Shown: one piece after another, positions 13,048-20,975 of the stretch | Position numbering within the stretch: the first letter of the stretch is position 1 | Layout of the letters: the number at the start of each line of letters is the position of its first letter | IMG/VR virus record: IMGVR_UViG_3300030328_001844 | Span: 1-23,925 of that record | DNA length: 23,925 nt | DNA from: a virus | Direction: 5' to 3' (one strand) | The notes under the pieces: model-generated | The model's database searches: none | Told to the model about the DNA's origin: nothing | The model's input: only the letters and a program-made list of their open reading frames with translations | Program-made: the position numbers and the translations under genes

Positions 13048-16000
13048 TTAAACCTTCTTTATCATTACTGCACTACCATTTATTTTATAACTACTAGGAA
13101 TTTTAGATATTTCAAATCCATCTCCTAGTATTGATTTTATATAATCTAGTAGTTCATTTATTTTAAATCCTTTTTGAAAAGTTTCGTTGTCACCTTTCTT
13201 CATAACAAAACCATCATTCAATTTTCTTAATGGGTTTCCTTCTATTATAGGTCTAGTATTTATAATTGCTACTCCATCATCAGCTAATAATTTTCCAATA
13301 TTTTTTACAACCTCTGCTCTATTAGATGGATTAGGAATAACATTTAATACAGCATGACTTATAATAGCTTTAAATTTATTTTTACCTTCTACTTCTATTA
13401 AAGTTTTTTCATTTTTATATTCAGGTACTTTTCCTTTATAAGTAATGTTATTGTGTTTATAAGAAAGAGCTTCTAAATCTTTATTTGCTTTTGCAAATGG
13501 TTCAAAACTTTTTGTCTTACCTAATTTTTCTAAAACTCTAGAGCCTAATCCTAAACCAGAACCATAATCTAATATATCTATGTTTTCAAAATTTCTAAAG
13601 TTAATTCCTTTTTCTTCTAAGAAAGGAACATACTTCTCATAAGTTGCTACTGTATTTTTTATCTGAGTAGCTCCAGGATTAATTTTTTTCGTAGCTACTT
13701 TAGTAACTCCTTTAGTTGATGCTTTACTTATAGCTTTACCAACTAACCCTCCTAAAGCAAAACCTATTTCTGAACCAGAACCAAAACCTAAAGGAATACC
13801 AAAACCTAAATCAAAATCAGGATTTAATGGGAAATCTCTTTCCTCTACAGGGTCATAGTTAAACCACCATAGTTCTTCAGGAAAAGCATTCTCCATCATT
13901 CTTCTATATTCAGGAGGTATTATCCAAAGATTTGTGTTTTCCATCCACTCTAAACCTATATCTGCCAAAGGCCTACCTGATGCTACTTCTTTAGGTAAAC
14001 TGAAAAGACTTGTTATAGTTTCAGCACCGGGAAAAAAGTTAAGAGGTTCTCTAGGATTATAAGTAGCATAACTATATACATTACCAGCTAACCATCCTGG
14101 ATTACCTGACAACATAATACCATCAGCTAGAGCATCTTGTGGTGATGAATCTTCCCATTGAAATCCAGTCTTAACCCATCTTCTAAGTTGATGTAAAGCT
14201 GTAAATACAGGTATAGTCATTAACATTTTTACTGCTAATCTAGCTTCACCATTTTCTATTCTTTGTAGTAGTGCATTTGTTTGAGAAGACTTTGCTTGTG
14301 CCCAAGAACTAAACTGTCCTAATAATCTTAATGTAGGATTTTTTGATTGAGTAAATAACATTCTATTTCCAACAGCAGGAATGATAGCATCTCTATCCAT
14401 AGCAACTCTTCCTGAATATGACATTAATCTACTTCCTAAAGTATCTGCCTTTGCTTCTTTCCAGTTTTTAAAAGTACCAAACTTTAGAATCTCATTTAGA
14501 TTAGTAATTCTACCATCAGCATCAGTTTTAGCTATACCCATCTTTATAGCTCTATCATATAATCTTCTAGCCTTTCTACCTACAATATTCACATAAGGTA
14601 GAGCAGCCAATTCTCCTAAACTTCTTCCATTAACTTCTGTAAATCTTACAATATCTCTAGCAAGATTTAAACCATCAATAGCTCCAAAGTTAAAAGCAGT
14701 TCTTCTTCCTAATTCAGTAACATCTTGTAAACCTACAAGTTTAAAAAAATGTTCATTACCTTTAGATAAAGCTCTTAATAAAAGGTTTGGGTCACCTTCT
14801 TCAATAAAAGCACTAGAAGATAATTCTCTTAAAGCTTTCTTTGCTACATTATCATGATGTAAATATAAAACATCTGCTGGTTGGTCTGTAATCTTACGAG
14901 GTTTAGTAGTAAAAGGAAGTCTTCTTGGCATATTAACAGTAGCTGCTGTTCCTTGCATCCAAGTTTTAAAGTAATAACTATTTTGGAATGTTTGAACAAT
15001 ATCACCAAGGTTTGCTAATGAGACTGTACCCATTAATCTTGTGTTAGTTAAGAAAGAAACAAGAGCTGCAGTAGTTCTTTGAATTCTACCTGCCTCAGCT
15101 CCATGTCTACCGAAGTAAGCATGAACTCCATCTATCATAGCTCTTATATCATTCTGTTCTCCTTTAGAAGTATTTATAAATCCTTGGTTTAAATACTGCT
15201 TACGCAAATTATCTTTTAAACGTATTAAACCTTCTCCATTTTTTCCAAATACTTTAGAAAATTCTACAGATTTTGTACTTTTATTTACCATATTTAAAAG
15301 AACTGCTGATACATCATTTACAAAATATTTACTTAAAGGCCCTTCTACTAAATCATAACTACCTTGTAACATTCTATCTAGTTCTACATGTTCAAGAATG
15401 TCAGTACTAGTACTTTTTGGAAGGATTTTCAGATGTTCTTGTATAGGTGTTTTAAAAGTAAGAGTAGCATGTCCTTTTTTATCTACTCCTTGTGTTATTA
15501 AATTCTCATAATCATTTTTCATAACACCATGATAATACTTTGTAGCTGCTCCTTTAAAATCTGATAATTTTTTATTGTACTTCTTACCTTTATTTTTTAT
15601 ATCAGACCTAAAATTTTTCTTAGCTTTATTATATAAAACTTTTTGTATATCTTTTATAAATTGTTCTTTATTCTTTGAAATAAAAACTTTGTTATGAACA
15701 CGAGGAAAATAATTTTCTATTATTTCTTTAGGTGATATACCACCTTGTATTAAATAATTCTTATGTACTTCTAAAAATTGATTAATTCTTTTAGATAAAG
15801 CTTGAGAATCTTTTACAATAGTTGTACCATTTACTTTATCTAAATTTTTTAATTCTTTTAATGTAGTTGTTCTAAAAGTTTTTCCTCCATCGTCAGTAAG
15901 AGTTATAATACTTTTACTTTTTGTTCCTCCTCTAACAAGAGACATTGCAATTTGTTGAATCTGTGGACTATTATAAGCGATATCATCAATAACACCCACC

Positions 16001-17706
16001 ATTTTATCATCTCCAAATAATAAGACTTTAAAATTATCTAGTGCTTTACCTGCATTTTGTTCTACACTTGATGTCCCACCTTTATAACTCTGAAATAGAA
16101 GATTAGAAAATCTTCCCATGACAGACCCTCTACCTTCTAATCTTGTAGCAAGAGTCATACCTGACCAAGTTTTTAATTTCCACATTCCGTAATGAGCGTG
16201 TTCTCTAATAGCTTTACCAAAAACATTATCAGCTACTTTTTTAGGTAAATACTTCGGACCTTGAATAAGTAGACGATAACCACCCATAAGCATAGCTCCA
16301 CCTATAGCCCAGTTAATCATGTCTTCGTTATCGTCTCCAGCGAGGACACCAAACATTCCACCAACCACTCCTCCAAAAGTAGGATAAACAGTGGATGCAA
16401 GAATACCTCTTATAACTTTATCACTTAAAGCAGCAGCTCCTCCTTTAGCATATAGTTGTTTAGTTATTTCTCCTATATACTCTCCACCTGCAGATGTTAA
16501 AGCTTTTATAGCATTATCATATTCATCAGCTACTTGACTCTGTAATGTTTTTTGTGCTTTAGATAATTCTACTCTACGATTTATAAGTAAATCTTTCTTT
16601 TTTAAACCAGTATCTTTAAAATTTTCTATCCATTTTTTTTCTAACTTAGTTTTCTTATCAACTAAGCTATCAAGAGTTTTATAATTTTTTAAAGTAGGTT
16701 TAAAATTTTTAATTTGTTTTGAAAGTTGATTAAAAGTTTTAGTGTCTGTTTTAGCATCATCAAATAATTTTAACATTCTTTGATATCTTTGAAACTCAAG
16801 AGTATTATCTTGTAGTGCTTGTATCGCAGCTTTTACTGAAGGTGTTGTAGCTATCTTTTGAATCTTATCTAAAGATAAATTTGAAGTAATATTTCTTTCA
16901 TCTATTTTATTTATAGCAGCTTTTATCACATCATCAGATATAGCTTTATTAGAAAACAAAGTAGGGAATGCTTTATTAAGACCCATTCTTCCTGCAGTTC
17001 CTATACCTGGGATAGCAGCGCTTAAGGCAGCTCCTAAACCTACTGATGTTCCCCATATTTTAGGGTCAATCCTACCTTCTTGGTCAAGCATTCTTATACC
17101 CATGTCAGCACCAGCAGTTGCTCCTCCTAATCCAGCTAAAGCACTTCCTGATTGTAACATAGATTTCCCATACTGTCCAGACTTCCAAGCTAATGAACCA
17201 GCTTTATAAGCTTTACCTCCCCAACCAATCCAAGGAATCCAAAGAATAGGGTCAGCCATAATTGTAGCCATCTGTCCGCCTATTACAGCGATATCACTAT
17301 CATATTTTCCATCTTTAAATTCAGGAAACTCTTCCCAAACTTCTTGCATATGTTGATTCCAGGCATCTCTACTTCTTTCTTCATAAGTATCTCCTGTAGT
17401 TCCCCAGCCTGTAGCAGCAGTAAAGAATCTATAAGCACTACCAAGAGTCATGCTTTCTTTTGCCATACCATACTGTGCTTTTCTTGTTTCATCTGGTGCA
17501 TCACCAACAAAAGAAGAAACATTAGATGGTTGTTGAGATGAATAACTAGGAATAGTAAGAGTATTCTTTTGTCCTAACCATTCCTCATATTCTGAATCAG
17601 TATCAGGAGTAGTAGGGGTAGTAGGAATAGTAGGAATAGTAAGATTATTCTTTTGTCCTAACCATTCCTCATATTCTGAAGATGTTTGTTGAATATTATC
17701 TGTCAT
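13048..17706 (-). CDS. giant internal virion-type protein with C-terminal SAM methyltransferase domain
   Basis: 1552 residues, beside the transglycosylase gene, in the place where T7-like phages encode ejected core proteins. The N-terminus carries a duplicated segment (SEYEEWLGQKN twice, 28 residues apart). Gly/Ala-rich hydrophobic stretches follow at about 140-215 and 430-485, then a long helical body. From about 1310 a hydrophobic Gly-rich run (LGFGSGSEIGFALGGLVG) and a basic linker lead to a class I methyltransferase: motif I ILDYGSGLGLG (1378-1388, D1380), acidic position FEP (E1402), and ISHAVLNVIPNP (1449 on). The DPPY-type motif of DNA amino-methyltransferases is absent, so the substrate may be protein, RNA or a small molecule. 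No Shine-Dalgarno is obvious. Confidence 0.85.
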   Translation of the reverse strand: MTDNIQQTSSEYEEWLGQKNNLTIPTIPTTPTTPDTDSEYEEWLGQKNTLTIPSYSSQQPSNVSSFVGDAPDETRKAQYGMAKESMTLGSAYRFFTAATGWGTTGDTYEERSRDAWNQHMQEVWEEFPEFKDGKYDSDIAVIGGQMATIMADPILWIPWIGWGGKAYKAGSLAWKSGQYGKSMLQSGSALAGLGGATAGADMGIRMLDQEGRIDPKIWGTSVGLGAALSAAIPGIGTAGRMGLNKAFPTLFSNKAISDDVIKAAINKIDERNITSNLSLDKIQKIATTPSVKAAIQALQDNTLEFQRYQRMLKLFDDAKTDTKTFNQLSKQIKNFKPTLKNYKTLDSLVDKKTKLEKKWIENFKDTGLKKKDLLINRRVELSKAQKTLQSQVADEYDNAIKALTSAGGEYIGEITKQLYAKGGAAALSDKVIRGILASTVYPTFGGVVGGMFGVLAGDDNEDMINWAIGGAMLMGGYRLLIQGPKYLPKKVADNVFGKAIREHAHYGMWKLKTWSGMTLATRLEGRGSVMGRFSNLLFQSYKGGTSSVEQNAGKALDNFKVLLFGDDKMVGVIDDIAYNSPQIQQIAMSLVRGGTKSKSIITLTDDGGKTFRTTTLKELKNLDKVNGTTIVKDSQALSKRINQFLEVHKNYLIQGGISPKEIIENYFPRVHNKVFISKNKEQFIKDIQKVLYNKAKKNFRSDIKNKGKKYNKKLSDFKGAATKYYHGVMKNDYENLITQGVDKKGHATLTFKTPIQEHLKILPKSTSTDILEHVELDRMLQGSYDLVEGPLSKYFVNDVSAVLLNMVNKSTKSVEFSKVFGKNGEGLIRLKDNLRKQYLNQGFINTSKGEQNDIRAMIDGVHAYFGRHGAEAGRIQRTTAALVSFLTNTRLMGTVSLANLGDIVQTFQNSYYFKTWMQGTAATVNMPRRLPFTTKPRKITDQPADVLYLHHDNVAKKALRELSSSAFIEEGDPNLLLRALSKGNEHFFKLVGLQDVTELGRRTAFNFGAIDGLNLARDIVRFTEVNGRSLGELAALPYVNIVGRKARRLYDRAIKMGIAKTDADGRITNLNEILKFGTFKNWKEAKADTLGSRLMSYSGRVAMDRDAIIPAVGNRMLFTQSKNPTLRLLGQFSSWAQAKSSQTNALLQRIENGEARLAVKMLMTIPVFTALHQLRRWVKTGFQWEDSSPQDALADGIMLSGNPGWLAGNVYSYATYNPREPLNFFPGAETITSLFSLPKEVASGRPLADIGLEWMENTNLWIIPPEYRRMMENAFPEELWWFNYDPVEERDFPLNPDFDLGFGIPLGFGSGSEIGFALGGLVGKAISKASTKGVTKVATKKINPGATQIKNTVATYEKYVPFLEEKGINFRNFENIDILDYGSGLGLGSRVLEKLGKTKSFEPFAKANKDLEALSYKHNNITYKGKVPEYKNEKTLIEVEGKNKFKAIISHAVLNVIPNPSNRAEVVKNIGKLLADDGVAIINTRPIIEGNPLRKLNDGFVMKKGDNETFQKGFKINELLDYIKSILGDGFEISKIPSSYKINGSAVMIKKV
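17549..17680 (-). repeat. 48-bp direct duplication at the 5' end of the giant gene
   Basis: 17549-17596 and 17633-17680 are identical at 47 of 48 positions, 84 bp apart, and encode the repeated SEYEEWLGQKN(N/T)LTIP motif. The spacer is itself repetitive (Thr-Pro rich). Near identity implies recent duplication or gene conversion. Confidence 0.9.
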
Positions 17707-17714
17707 GATTATTT

Positions 17715-19793
17715 TTAAGCAATATCAAAGTTACTTAAATTAGTTGATAAAATTGATTTAGCAGTTTGGTCTGGAGTATTATCAGTTACTTTCTGAAGTT
17801 CAATTGAGTAAACTTTATAACCATACTCATTAGTATTTTCTACTACAACTGGTTTATATGTATCTCCTTCTACTGTATTAAATTCTTGATTTATATCTAT
17901 AGTTTTAGTTCCATCTTTAAATTTTGTAGCATTAATATCATTAACAGATACTTTTTTATTATTAAAAGTTTCTATAAATTTATTAGAAAGTAATCCTATA
18001 CCTGATAACTCAGTGAGAGTATCCCAGTTTTGTCCAACTCCCATCCAAGGAGAACCTATCTTTTTAGTATTGGAATTGTAACTATACTTTTTATATGTTC
18101 CATCCTTATCTTCATCTATATACATTGGTGTATCTGCTGGAATAGTTTGTTTCTTTCCATCAATATTAACGACTATACTACCATCTGCATTTTGTTTTAC
18201 AAGCTTAGGAATTGAAGTAGAGTTAATTACTTGACCAGATGTAATAATTTCCTCTTCCTCTACTAATGGAGGTTGCTCTTCCTCTACTAATGGATTTAAA
18301 ATAGATGGAGGCCCTTCTGGTAAAGTCTCGTTTAACTCTTTAGATTGATTAAATAAATCTGTTAAAAGATTTGAAGATTCAACTGCCATTATATTATTAA
18401 ATGCATTACTAACATCACTATAATTAATAGGGTTCCAAATCTCTGTCTTATTCTCAGACTGCCACTTTGCCGCAAGGTCTATTTCTAATTTATTTTGGAG
18501 AGCACTAAAAGCTGATAGAGCAATACCTGCATCTATATCTTCTTGTGTAGCTAAAGATATTTTACCATCTTCTTGTACAGTAACGAGTGTATCATGTAAT
18601 TTTTCTAAAGATTTATTATCAATTACATTTTGAGGAATTATTATTGGTCTTACCTTAAAAGAATCTGCCCAGAATTTAAAGTTATCTACTTCAAATCGTA
18701 CAGTTCTTCTATTAATATGTTGAATAGTCATATCTTTTACTGCATTTCCTGTAGCAAACGATTGGAAAGTCTCTAATGCGCTATCTGGGGTAAGCGTAGG
18801 AGCAAGATATATCTGTGTATAAAGTGCATCAAAAGAGTTTTTCATAAGAGGAAGTACTTGTTTATAATACTCCATTCCTAAAGGACTCATTCCTATCACT
18901 ACTTTCTTACCCATAGACAGTTGTTCTTTATCATACTCAAATAAAGCATCCAATTCTCCTTGTGGCAGCTTTAAACTTCTTATCATTATTTCCCTGATAT
19001 TTGCATAGTCCTTTTCCGCAGACATTCCTGGCATTTGCCAAGCTAACCACTTATTCCAAGTTTCATCTAATCCAGGTACACTCTCAATAAAAGCAGTAAA
19101 GTTTTCTGTTACTTCTTTAGAGTTAAGATTAAGGCCTTCAATAATACTTTCCACCTCTTCTGGTATTTTATTCCAACTCCATTCAGTAGGAATTTCTCTA
19201 TACTCTTTTAATTTATCTAGAGCATTGTTAGTTCCTGTGCTTAAATCATCTTGAAGAGATGCAAGAATCTCTGTTTCAGACTTATTGGTTTTACCTAACC
19301 ACCCACGAATTCTTTCTGTTAGAGGGCCTTGTAAATCTTCTGCTTTTACCATAGCTTCATTATATTTTGTTTGGTCAAAAAATTCTCCCCACTTAGGAGC
19401 AACAGGTTCACTTAATCCTTTATATACATATTGTCCCTTTTCATTTTCTTCTACTTGACCTGAATAAAACTCTATAATTTTATTTCTAGAATCTTCATTA
19501 CTTAACTCAGACCAACTAACACCATCATTTAAAGCTAACTGTTCAGCTATTTGAGTTTTAGTTGCATTACTACCTAAAGATTTAAGAGAGTTATTTATTT
19601 TATCATATCTATCTACTTCACTATAAAATCTATTTTCAGCTTGTCCATGTCTATTTACAGCAGTCATATAATCAAGTTTAAACTGCTCCATAATACGTTC
19701 ACCTACATCATTAATTCTATCTGGTCTTGCTTTCTGGTCATCAACCAGCATACTAGAAAAAACATTAAGTGCATCTTTAGCTATATTACCCAT
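17715..19793 (-). CDS. large virion-associated protein candidate (692 aa)
   Basis: It lies directly before the 1552-aa gene (8-base gap) and one base after the 203-aa gene, in the position of T7 gp15 (internal core protein). The sequence is mainly helical and hydrophilic with no signal peptide. The first 200 residues are charged helices (LDYMTAVNRHGQAENRFYSEVDRYDKIN). About residues 505-525 hold a Pro/Glu-rich hinge, and the C-terminal 170 residues are beta-rich (SIVVNIDGKKQTIPADTPMY). I know no family for it. The internal-virion role is from gene order only. AAGAGG before the ATG serves as ribosome site; a TATAAT there is coincidental. Confidence 0.65.
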   Translation of the reverse strand: MGNIAKDALNVFSSMLVDDQKARPDRINDVGERIMEQFKLDYMTAVNRHGQAENRFYSEVDRYDKINNSLKSLGSNATKTQIAEQLALNDGVSWSELSNEDSRNKIIEFYSGQVEENEKGQYVYKGLSEPVAPKWGEFFDQTKYNEAMVKAEDLQGPLTERIRGWLGKTNKSETEILASLQDDLSTGTNNALDKLKEYREIPTEWSWNKIPEEVESIIEGLNLNSKEVTENFTAFIESVPGLDETWNKWLAWQMPGMSAEKDYANIREIMIRSLKLPQGELDALFEYDKEQLSMGKKVVIGMSPLGMEYYKQVLPLMKNSFDALYTQIYLAPTLTPDSALETFQSFATGNAVKDMTIQHINRRTVRFEVDNFKFWADSFKVRPIIIPQNVIDNKSLEKLHDTLVTVQEDGKISLATQEDIDAGIALSAFSALQNKLEIDLAAKWQSENKTEIWNPINYSDVSNAFNNIMAVESSNLLTDLFNQSKELNETLPEGPPSILNPLVEEEQPPLVEEEEIITSGQVINSTSIPKLVKQNADGSIVVNIDGKKQTIPADTPMYIDEDKDGTYKKYSYNSNTKKIGSPWMGVGQNWDTLTELSGIGLLSNKFIETFNNKKVSVNDINATKFKDGTKTIDINQEFNTVEGDTYKPVVVENTNEYGYKVYSIELQKVTDNTPDQTAKSILSTNLSNFDIA

Positions 19794-19794
19794 A

Positions 19795-20406
19795 TTATAC
19801 CTCTTCCTTTTCTTCTTCTATTCCTGCTTCTTCTGCAGTAGGCAACTCTTTTACTTTTGATAATAAAGAAGGAGCTACACTAGTACGTCTTATTTGTTCT
19901 GGTTTTAATTTATTAAATTTCATAGACTCATCCATATATGTTTCAGTATCTTCTTCTGAAGGTTCATCTGAATCTTCTCCTTCATAAATAACTGGTTCTA
20001 TTCCTGCTTGTTCTGCCATTGCAATTAAAAGATACATGACTGGTTCAATTAATAATAACATTAAATCAGGATTAATCTTTCCTTTAGATACAGAAGTATA
20101 AAGAAGTACTTGAGCTATTTCTGTAATAGGTGTTTTATCTAGAAATTTTATTAATAGTTCAATATATCTATCTCTATCTTCTCCAAGTTGTACAAATAAA
20201 TCTTCCATGAAAGGTTGAACTTCTGTATACTCAGGAGGAGTTTCCCAAGGATACTTTTGTTCTGGACTAGTAGTTAATGATTCTCCTGGAGTAGGAGCAT
20301 CAAACGGATTAATTGAAGTACCATCTTTTAGAGGTATCATTCCTGCAGCTTCAGGTTGAGCCTGTTGGTTTAGTTGTGCAGGTATGTTTACGTTTTCTTC
20401 TTCCAT
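19795..20406 (-). CDS. conserved marine-phage virion-type protein (203 aa)
   Basis: The pattern of an N-terminal Gln/Pro-rich tail, MIPLKDGTSINPFDAPTPGESLT, then YPWETPPEY and a helical core (EIAQVLLYTSVSKGKINPDLMLLLIEPVMYLLIAMAEQAGI) matches a structural protein I remember from several marine phages. It is unnamed there, so treat this as recall. The helix KINPDLMLLLIEPVMYLLIAMAE is hydrophobic enough to interact with membrane or other subunits. The C-terminus is acidic. AAAGGA lies 9 bases before the ATG, inside the 54-aa ORF. It heads the leftward virion cluster together with that ORF. Confidence 0.75.
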   Translation of the reverse strand: MEEENVNIPAQLNQQAQPEAAGMIPLKDGTSINPFDAPTPGESLTTSPEQKYPWETPPEYTEVQPFMEDLFVQLGEDRDRYIELLIKFLDKTPITEIAQVLLYTSVSKGKINPDLMLLLIEPVMYLLIAMAEQAGIEPVIYEGEDSDEPSEEDTETYMDESMKFNKLKPEQIRRTSVAPSLLSKVKELPTAEEAGIEEEKEEV

Positions 20407-20552
20407 GATTTTTTATCCTTTAGTAAATTATCCAGAGGATGCTCTGGTAAATTAAATTTTTGTTTTCTTTCTTTTTCTTTTTTTTGCTTGAGTTCTTCAA
20501 AATCGAATTCAAGCTGTTTCTCTAATTTATCTTCTTCTTTTGAATTTGCCAT
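20388..20552 (-). CDS. small charged coiled-coil protein (54 aa)
   Basis: A minus-strand ATG at 20552 opens a 54-codon frame that overlaps the next gene by 19 nt. The product is Lys/Glu-rich with a heptad-like first half (EEDKLEKQLEFDFEELKQKK), then NLPEHPLDNLLKDKK. There is no Shine-Dalgarno; the -10 of P4 ends only 8 bases before the ATG, so the predicted transcript starts about two bases before it. Translation would have to be leaderless, or the ORF may be untranslated leader for the 203-aa gene. Coding-like composition and overlap favour a real gene. Confidence 0.55.
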   Translation of the reverse strand: MANSKEEDKLEKQLEFDFEELKQKKEKERKQKFNLPEHPLDNLLKDKKSWKKKT

Positions 20553-20560
20553 ACATATAT

Positions 20561-20589
20561 ATTATACCATATTATATAAGAATTGTCAA
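20561..20589 (-). promoter_or_regulatory. sigma70-type promoter P4 (perfect consensus, leftward)
   Basis: On the minus strand: TTGACA (20584-20589), 17-bp spacer, TGG-TATAAT with TATAAT at 20561-20566. Full consensus, optimal spacing and extended -10; ATGGTATAAT is shared with P3. Predicted start is near 20554, two bases before the 54-aa ORF. It should drive the virion-protein cluster down to the holin-like gene. Confidence 0.9.
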
Positions 20590-20605
20590 TAGTTAATATT
20601 AACTA
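20590..20605. promoter_or_regulatory. 16-bp perfect palindrome abutting P4
   Basis: TAGTTAATATTAACTA is a perfect palindrome starting at the base next to the -35 of P4. Its centre lies about 43-44 bp upstream of the predicted start, a position used by activators that touch RNA polymerase; a repressor there is also possible. It lies between two genes, so it is not constrained by coding. Confidence 0.5.
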
Positions 20606-20609
20606 GTGA

Positions 20610-20975
20610 TTAGTTTAGCAGAGGATTACTTGACTGTACTTTTAATTCCTGTATAAGTGCCTCAACATAAGAAATACCTGCAGAATTAATTTTTATTTCA
20701 GCTTCTAACTTTTGTATTTTTTCTTTTAAAATACCTATCTCTGTATTCAAAGTTTCTTTTAAAAGACTTACTTCAGTATTTAAAGATTTATTAACTTCTT
20801 TTATTTCTTTATGGACTTCAGATAAATCTACAGTTTGATTTACGACAAATTTTTTATTTTCAATAACATCTAATCTTTGATTAAACGTACCCCAAGTATA
20901 AAAACCACCGCCAATGGCAGATACTAATGCGATTAGCATTCCAATAGTTTGTAATTTAGATATCATTCCTTGCAT
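20610..20975 (-). CDS. membrane-anchored coiled-coil protein (121 aa)
   Basis: An N-terminal membrane helix (IGMLIALVSAIGGGFYTWG, about 11-29) is followed by a long heptad-repeat region (EVHKEIKEVNKSLNTEVSLL through KEKIQKLEAEIKI). The layout, one N-terminal anchor plus an extended coiled coil, resembles i-spanins topologically, but no partner o-spanin is seen next to it. Similar proteins recur in marine phages in my memory without a function. GGAG lies seven bases before the ATG. It overlaps the 642-aa gene by 20 nt and is the last gene before P4, so it belongs to the upstream leftward transcript. Confidence 0.7.
   Translation of the reverse strand: MQGMISKLQTIGMLIALVSAIGGGFYTWGTFNQRLDVIENKKFVVNQTVDLSEVHKEIKEVNKSLNTEVSLLKETLNTEIGILKEKIQKLEAEIKINSAGISYVEALIQELKVQSSNPLLN

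Noticed and set aside
13048-17706. The idea that the methyltransferase is a separate gene
   Set aside because: The frame is continuous from the giant protein with no internal ribosome site seen before residue 1340; the linker supports a fusion.
19793-19802. TATAAT just before the 692-aa gene on the minus strand
   Set aside because: No -35-like hexamer 16-18 bp upstream; the region is coding for the preceding gene and AT-rich by composition.
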